Shown here: positions 19,126 to 23,217 of the stretch, piece by piece
Layout of the letters: each line of letters opens with the position of its first letter
Position numbering within the stretch: position 1 is the first letter of the stretch
From: Jimgerdemannia flammicorona
Lineage: Eukaryota > Mucoromycota > Endogonomycetes > Endogonales > Endogonaceae
Length of the DNA stretch: 23,217 nucleotides
Direction: 5' to 3'
Assembly: GCA_003990745.1 (NCBI GenBank)
Contig: RBNI01001294.1
Coordinates: forward strand, 1 to 23,217
Position numbers and translations under genes: made by a program
The notes under the pieces: model-generated
Seen by the model: the letters and a program-made list of their open reading frames with translations, nothing else
The model's database searches: none
What the model was told of the DNA's origin: nothing

Positions 19126-19420
19126 ATATACATTATATAATTTATAGTAATATAAATTTTATATTATATTATGAATTTTTTATAATAATTTTATTTTTAA
19201 TATAACTGATATTAAAACTTGATATCAAAATAAAAAAAAATTAAATAAAAATTCTGACTTTAAAATTATAATAATTTAATTAGAGAATAATTTTATATAT
19301 ATAGTTGGTATTATTTTTTAATTACCTTTTATATTCTCAAAGTTTATTAAAATTTATAGAGATTTATAGATTTGATACACTATATTCAATAAGTCTAAAC
19401 AAGATAATATTTGAGAGATT
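19126..19420. other. AT-rich segment, nothing recognised
   Basis: About 295 bp of very AT-rich sequence between the two LTR copies. No coding signal, no repeat beyond simple A/T strings. Confidence 0.6.
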
Positions 19421-20160
19421 TGATATTATGATGAGCAAATACTATATTATAGCCACATAATATATAAAGAATACTTAGCATAGTTACCCTATATAGTTAC
19501 TCATATGTGCCACAATTTGTATAAATAACCAGATGTATTAAATTCGGATATTGATTTCATTCTAGCTGAAATGCTTATCCTAGCTAGACACTTATCCTAG
19601 ATGGAACACCTATTCTACAAGAGAATAAGTGGTCATACTTTCTCTAAATTAGTCTTATTGAACATTCTATAATTACTCAGATAGCAATCACACTTGTATA
19701 AAATATCCCAGTGATTCAAGTGAATAAACCTCTGTCTGAAAAGTCAAAGAAAAGAAAAGCCAATTGTCTGGCACACTTAGGAGAAATGCCTGCCAATGAG
19801 CTACTGCTAAGAAAATGTGAGCTTTATTCCTTTTCCACTCCAGCCCACTTTCTGATGCAAAGAAGTCTGCCGATTTTGGTCCACTTACCATATTAAGCCT
19901 GAAGAACTTGAATTATCCATCACATTGTGGTCCACTTGTCAGATGAAGCCTGAAGAACTTTGAGATACCCGCCACTTTGAAATTCGCCATGTTGCGCCAA
20001 ATCCACGCCTAATAAGGAAATCACCAAAATCGTCCGCATCGCGCGAAATCAGAAGAACTGAACATTTTGTTACTTTTTAACAAAGTAACTGAGGGCTTAA
20101 GCGAATCTACATAGCTGCCCCAACCTTGTAATTTGCCTCTATTGAGCCTGCACGTTACTA
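19421..20160 (+). repeat. Second LTR copy of the gypsy-2 family (solo LTR or element edge), little mutated
   Basis: Homologous to 18224-19125 in the same orientation, but with normal base composition from about 19540 on and many CpG sites kept (for example 19970-20045). Landmarks: TTGTATAAATAACC, CTTGTATAAAATATC, GTGAATAAACCTCTGTCTG, CCTGAAGAACTTG (occurring twice, near 19898 and 19950) and AAAGTAACTGAGGGCTTAAG. No internal element sequence follows it, so it is either a solo LTR or the edge of a lost copy. I found no convincing target duplication. Start could instead be TGTGCCACAA at 19506. Confidence 0.7.
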
Positions 20161-20341
20161 TATTGGATGCATCTCCCATGGTTGCAGTGAGCCCAATGCG
20201 CGCTTTCGAAAATCATCACATCAAAAAATAAAAACGAGCAAACCATTTAAGTCATGCATCCGAATAATAAAGATGAGTTAAATGGTTATCCATACAAAAG
20301 AAACGGAAGTCGATATCACTACAAGGCTTTTTATCTATTGC
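20161..20341 (-). other. 3' flank/UTR of the PARP-type gene
   Basis: About 180 bp between the LTR copy and the stop codon of the gene at 20342. No AATAAA hexamer is seen on the - strand, but T-rich and A-rich blocks are present that could act in 3' end formation. No other feature. Confidence 0.4.
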
Positions 20342-21420
20342 TCATGCTTTGTAAACAAGAAGATACGCAGGGTAACATGCAGCGTTCTCGTAGACGACAA
20401 CTTCATCGTATTTGATACTTCCCCTGCCTGGCTCCCCGATAACAGCATTGTATCCGTCAGGGGGACTAGTCAAGGTGACAAGATTAGTCATTGGCTTCGT
20501 CACCTTGCCGACCACAACTTTACATAGGAACATTGTCTTATACCGCGCGCCACCGTAGGGGAACCCATCGCCGCAATAATCATCCGACTTGGATGACGTC
20601 GACGAGAAGTAAATCCCGATCCCGTACCTCTCCAACGTGTGGCGGGTACCCGAAAACGATTTCTTGAAGGAGGTGCGAATGATGCCGCAGACGGAGCAGT
20701 TACTCTCGTTACACAGGGTGTTCTGACTATTGGTGGTGCCGATGGCGCACTTGGCTAGGGTGCCATGGAACCGGCGCTGTTCGTTGCCAACCTCCATGGT
20801 GCGCGTGCCACCTGGAAAAGATCTCCCTTTGAAGGGACCATAGCAACATTCGACAGTAGCCTTGTACTCCTCGTAGCGTTTCAGGATGCTGGCCTCGGGG
20901 TGGATCTTGAAGATTCGTTCGATCTGCGGTAGCGGCTTCGAGTGCATCCACTTGTTGGTGAACTGTTCAACGATGCCCTTGTATTTGTCAGTGTGTGGCA
21001 TGAGGCTCAACGTTGATACCGAGTTCGGGTCTGCGATGGTGCAGTGAGGAACAATGATGGAGTGAGCCGGACGCCTATCTGCAATAGAACGTTGGGAAAG
21101 GGTGTCATCTATGCTTACTGTGTTGCGGATGTACCCAGCCAGCCCTCAGCCGACAATTCTTCCCACACCATGGCGAGGCAACTTTGGTTGCTGGGTCGAT
21201 CCAAACTTTATTTCTCTGTGGAGGTGAAATTGTTTCGTCAGTATTGAGCTTTCCGGGTTTCCAACGGCATCCAATACAGATAACACATACGTACCCTACA
21301 GACGCTACATAGAGGCGAGAAGCCGTTTTTGCACCTTTTTGAACAGAACTGCGACCGGACTCCGTTGCGATCCACCCAGACATCGGCAGTCTTGCACCCC
21401 AGACATTTCGGCGAAGGCAT
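20342..21420 (-). CDS. PARP-type ADP-ribosyltransferase with N-terminal Cys modules (three exons)
   Basis: Predicted protein of about 319 residues that would transfer ADP-ribose from NAD+ to a target. Exons on the - strand: 21420-21295, 21215-21119, 21078-20342. Intron 1 (79 nt) has GTACGT, TACTGAC (21243-21237) and CAG. Intron 2 (40 nt) has GTAAGC and CAG; an alternative acceptor ending at 21031 is also in frame and gives 303 residues. Introns are needed because both exon frames otherwise hit stops. Residues 6-30 are a C-x2-C-x16-C-x3-C module; residues 38-63, joined across intron 1, form a second with x17. The catalytic domain (about 105-319) has RRFHGT (His179), CNESNCSVCGIIRTSF, RYGIGIYFSSTSSKSDDY (Tyr231) and IKYDEVVVY (Glu300), the complete H-Y-E triad. 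Fungal proteins of this layout are known to me as PARP-domain proteins; substrate unknown. The start ATG has context ACAATGCC. Confidence 0.85.
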
Positions 21421-21457
21421 TGTAATCAATTAGTAGATGATGACGTGTGCGCTCTAC

Positions 21458-21463
21458 TTTATA
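21458..21463 (-). promoter_or_regulatory. Possible TATA box of the PARP-type gene
   Basis: TATAAA on the - strand, about 40 bp upstream of the ATG at 21420. This would leave a very short 5' UTR, so it may be coincidental. Confidence 0.35.
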
Positions 21464-21639
21464 TTTGAAGGGAAACGGTATGTTTGTATGGTGATATCGT
21501 TGATTTGCGCAATGCGCGCGGTTTATTTATTTGAAAGAAGAGGGGGTTGGATGAAATGAAGGTTTACCTTTCAACAATTAAATGTGGTCTTGCTGTGGCT
21601 CCCCCGTTCTGGTGTTGATGTCCCATTATCGATTTGATT

Positions 21640-21678
<39 letters not shown>

Positions 21679-21841
21679 GCTACACCATGCCGATTTATAA
21701 ACAAAAACAATGGGATACAAATATCACCCAACCCATTGAATATGACGAAGCACGCGGAAGGATGGTTGGCGGCCTTCCAAGCATCTGCTAAGGTCACAAA
21801 GACGCGACGTGTTGCCATCACACTGGAAAAGCCGGGATGCT
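21464..21841. other. Intergenic DNA between divergent genes, with T35 tract
   Basis: Normal base composition, no supported gene. It contains an uninterrupted run of 35 T at 21643-21677. Short frames that run through the homopolymer read as poly-Phe or poly-Lys and are not genes. T-rich tracts near fungal promoters can exclude nucleosomes, but this one is about 225 bp from the nearer ATG (21420). Confidence 0.5.
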
Positions 21842-22163
21842 ATGGCGGAGCGAAATTAGCAAAATTTATACTATCTTAGAAACATGCTATCAATTCGTGT
21901 CTTATAAGTATATATACTTGTCAACAACTTATTGAGGGTATGCCGTGTCATGTGAAGGCTTTGGTGGATGTTGGTGGTCGATCTACTCGATAGTAAATAG
22001 CTTTTATATTCATTTTTATTATCATTATCCTGTATATTTTTATCTTTGTGTTTTGTAAAATTATTATTATGTTCGGTAGAATAGTAACTGAATAAAAATG
22101 GGCTTGTACTGGTAAACATCAACTAATCAAACAGGCAGGATGAACTGAATTTCGCTCCGCCAT
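21842..22163. mobile_element. 322-bp unit with 16-bp perfect inverted repeats, MITE candidate
   Basis: ATGGCGGAGCGAAATT at 21842-21857 recurs inverted and complementary at 22148-22163. The enclosed 290 bp is AT-richer than both flanks and has no coding frame of note. The pattern of short terminal inverted repeats around a small non-coding AT-rich core fits a miniature inverted-repeat element. Counting from TGGCGG, the flanks are TA on the left and TG on the right, which could be a decayed TA duplication. No second copy exists in the window, so this rests on structure only. Confidence 0.45.
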
Positions 22164-22432
22164 GTATATAGTCGGGGGACTCGTTTCGCGGTGACATCCC
22201 AAGTAATCTTGCTGCATCAAACAGGTATTTCCCCATCCCATTGTTTGTGTTTGGCGGTGCCGCACAGTGGTTTGGTCATGTGAAGGGATAAATAAATCGT
22301 CGGAATCGTTTTCGGCAGATGACTCATTCCGCAGCTTGACGCACCACAATCCACAATCTATTTGTCAAATACCAAAATCCCAATCCAGGAGGGTGCCTCT
22401 TTACCTCAAGTCGCCAAAAAAAAAAAAAAAAA
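22164..22432 (+). promoter_or_regulatory. Upstream region of the Cys-module gene
   Basis: About 270 bp upstream of the ATG at 22433, without another gene. GGGATAAATAAATC near 22284 is a weak TATA-like candidate. An A18 run (22416-22433) reaches into the start codon, which is unusual. The frame is open upstream to a TGA at 22337-22339 but has no earlier ATG. Confidence 0.4.
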
Positions 22433-23217
22433 ATGCAGACCCGCTCAAATAATCTATGCATCGCCTGCCATCAGCAGGACCGCCATGTCGACGGCAAGGG
22501 AATCGTCTCCTCATATTGCAGTAAGAAATGCCGTGACTCTTGGACCATCTCGGCCACGGGATCTAACCAATACACCGGCCCAACCAACGGATCCAACTCT
22601 CACTCAAACCTCTGCGCTCAATGCCACATTAATGCGCGATGGATCGATAGCGCGGGAAACCAGACCCCATTCTGCTCTCGAGCTTGCAAGGCCACTGCCG
22701 CCAGCTCGGGAACGCCGACGACAATATCCGCACCGCCATGGACCGGGTCGACCCACGGTCCCAACCAGAACACCAATCTCTGTGCCCAATGCCAGTTCAA
22801 TCCGCGCTGGACGGACCCTGCGGGAATCCAGACGCCATTCTGTTCGAAATCGTGCAAGGCCGCGGCGGCGATGCAACCGCCCTCATCAGCCGGACCCAAC
22901 ACACAGCCGTCGACGTACTATCTGCCGTCGAAGAATCTTCCACCGTCGACAAACTTCCCGCCGTCGATGAACTTTTCTTCGCCACCGACCCCCCAAGGCC
23001 ACAACCAAGGCAATCTCTGCACGCAATGCGGGGTGGACCCATGCTGGATTAGTCCCGCTGGGATCCAATCGCCCTTCTGCTCCATCGCGTGCCGAAACGC
23101 CGCCGGGTCGCAGCCGCCCACGCCCACGACAGGATCGATCAACACCGGGTTAGGCATTGTGAGCGGGAGCCGAGGCGGGGGCCGGGGCGGGGGCGGGGGC
23201 GGGGGCGGGAGCGGGGG
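22433..23217 (+). CDS. Protein with four C-x2-C-x16-C-x3-C modules and Gly-rich tract (partial, runs off the window)
   Basis: A single frame stays open from the ATG at 22433 to the window edge: 261 codons, no stop, no intron needed so far. Four modules of identical spacing are seen: Cys at residues 9/12/29/33, 61/64/81/85, 117/120/137/141 and 196/199/216/220. Modules 2-4 share the core LCxQCxxxxxW and PFCSxxC. The first is more divergent (LCIAC and YCSKKC). Linkers are Ser/Thr/Pro/Asn-rich, including repeats of the type PPSxNF at about residues 164-182. From about residue 245 the chain is Gly-rich. The Cys pattern is the same as in the N-terminus of the divergent PARP-type gene, so a PARP domain may follow beyond the edge; that part is inference. 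The Cys quartets suggest zinc binding. Confidence 0.75.
   Translation, partial: MQTRSNNLCIACHQQDRHVDGKGIVSSYCSKKCRDSWTISATGSNQYTGPTNGSNSHSNLCAQCHINARWIDSAGNQTPFCSRACKATAASSGTPTTISAPPWTGSTHGPNQNTNLCAQCQFNPRWTDPAGIQTPFCSKSCKAAAAMQPPSSAGPNTQPSTYYLPSKNLPPSTNFPPSMNFSSPPTPQGHNQGNLCTQCGVDPCWISPAGIQSPFCSIACRNAAGSQPPTPTTGSINTGLGIVSGSRGGGRGGGGGGGGSG
23172..23217 (+). repeat. G-rich (GGGGGC)n run, potential G-quadruplex
   Basis: Repeated GGGGGC units at the window edge encode a Gly-rich stretch in the frame of the Cys-module gene. Several consecutive G3+ runs could form a quadruplex, and the repeat number may be unstable or misassembled. Confidence 0.7.

Noticed and set aside
20190..21520. CAATGCGCGC repeated on both sides of the PARP-type gene (near 20195 and 21509)
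   Set aside because: Only ten bases, no extension of similarity and no structural context; probably chance.
21564..21821. Frames crossing the T35 tract on both strands
   Set aside because: Poly-Phe or poly-Lys created by the homopolymer; no coding signal otherwise.
22362..23157. Overlapping frames on both strands in the right GC-rich end (for example 22362-22970 and 22604-23157)
   Set aside because: They are shadows of the + frame starting at 22433, which alone shows four evenly spaced Cys modules. Arg/Pro-rich content is typical of off-frame GC-rich reading.
1..23217. tRNA, rRNA, CRISPR arrays or bacterial-type operons
   Set aside because: None seen; the window is eukaryotic, with introns and LTR retrotransposons.

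Overview
The window is a piece of a fungal nuclear genome, most probably from a filamentous, RIP-competent ascomycete. Three observations point there. Long stretches are extremely AT-rich and nearly free of CpG, with retrotransposon reading frames destroyed by C-to-T and G-to-A changes. The host gene has short GT..AG introns, one with a TACTGAC branch site. It also encodes a PARP-type protein with Cys-rich modules, a type known to me from fungi. Species cannot be told, and a RIP-like process in another fungal group is not excluded.

Layout. 1-390 is an unassigned, G-rich, non-degraded segment. 390-3440 is a heavily mutated Ty1/copia relic on the + strand (integrase, reverse transcriptase and RNase H recognisable). 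An 88-nt A tract follows (3538-3625), then an AT-rich stretch that may be part of an old LTR. 3998-10691 is a complete nested Ty3/gypsy element on the - strand ('gypsy-1'). It has two 460-bp LTRs, a 5-bp target duplication, a primer-binding-site candidate, a polypurine tract, gag with one zinc knuckle, protease, dUTPase, RT, RNase H and integrase. An extra ORF lies after pol. 10697-about 19125 is an older and far more AT-rich Ty3/gypsy element on the + strand ('gypsy-2') into which gypsy-1 appears to have jumped. It also carries a dUTPase between protease and RT. Its 3' LTR (about 18224-19125) has a second copy at about 19421-20160 that is much less mutated and marks the change to normal gene-bearing DNA.

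The right end holds two divergent (head-to-head) genes. On the - strand (21420-20342) is a three-exon gene for a protein of about 319 residues, with two C-x2-C-x16/17-C-x3-C modules followed by a PARP-type ADP-ribosyltransferase domain with a complete H-Y-E triad. On the + strand, from 22433 past the window edge, is an open frame with four modules of the same C-x2-C-x16-C-x3-C pattern and a Gly-rich stretch. The two look like paralogues. Between them are a T35 tract and a 322-bp unit bounded by perfect 16-bp inverted repeats that may be a small non-autonomous element.

The most interesting points are the two separate Ty3/gypsy families that both carry a dUTPase between protease and RT, the extra ORF overlapping the end of gypsy-1 pol, and the divergent pair of zinc-module/PARP genes next to a RIP boundary. 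All coordinates inside the mutated elements are approximate, and all homology calls were made by reading motifs by eye.
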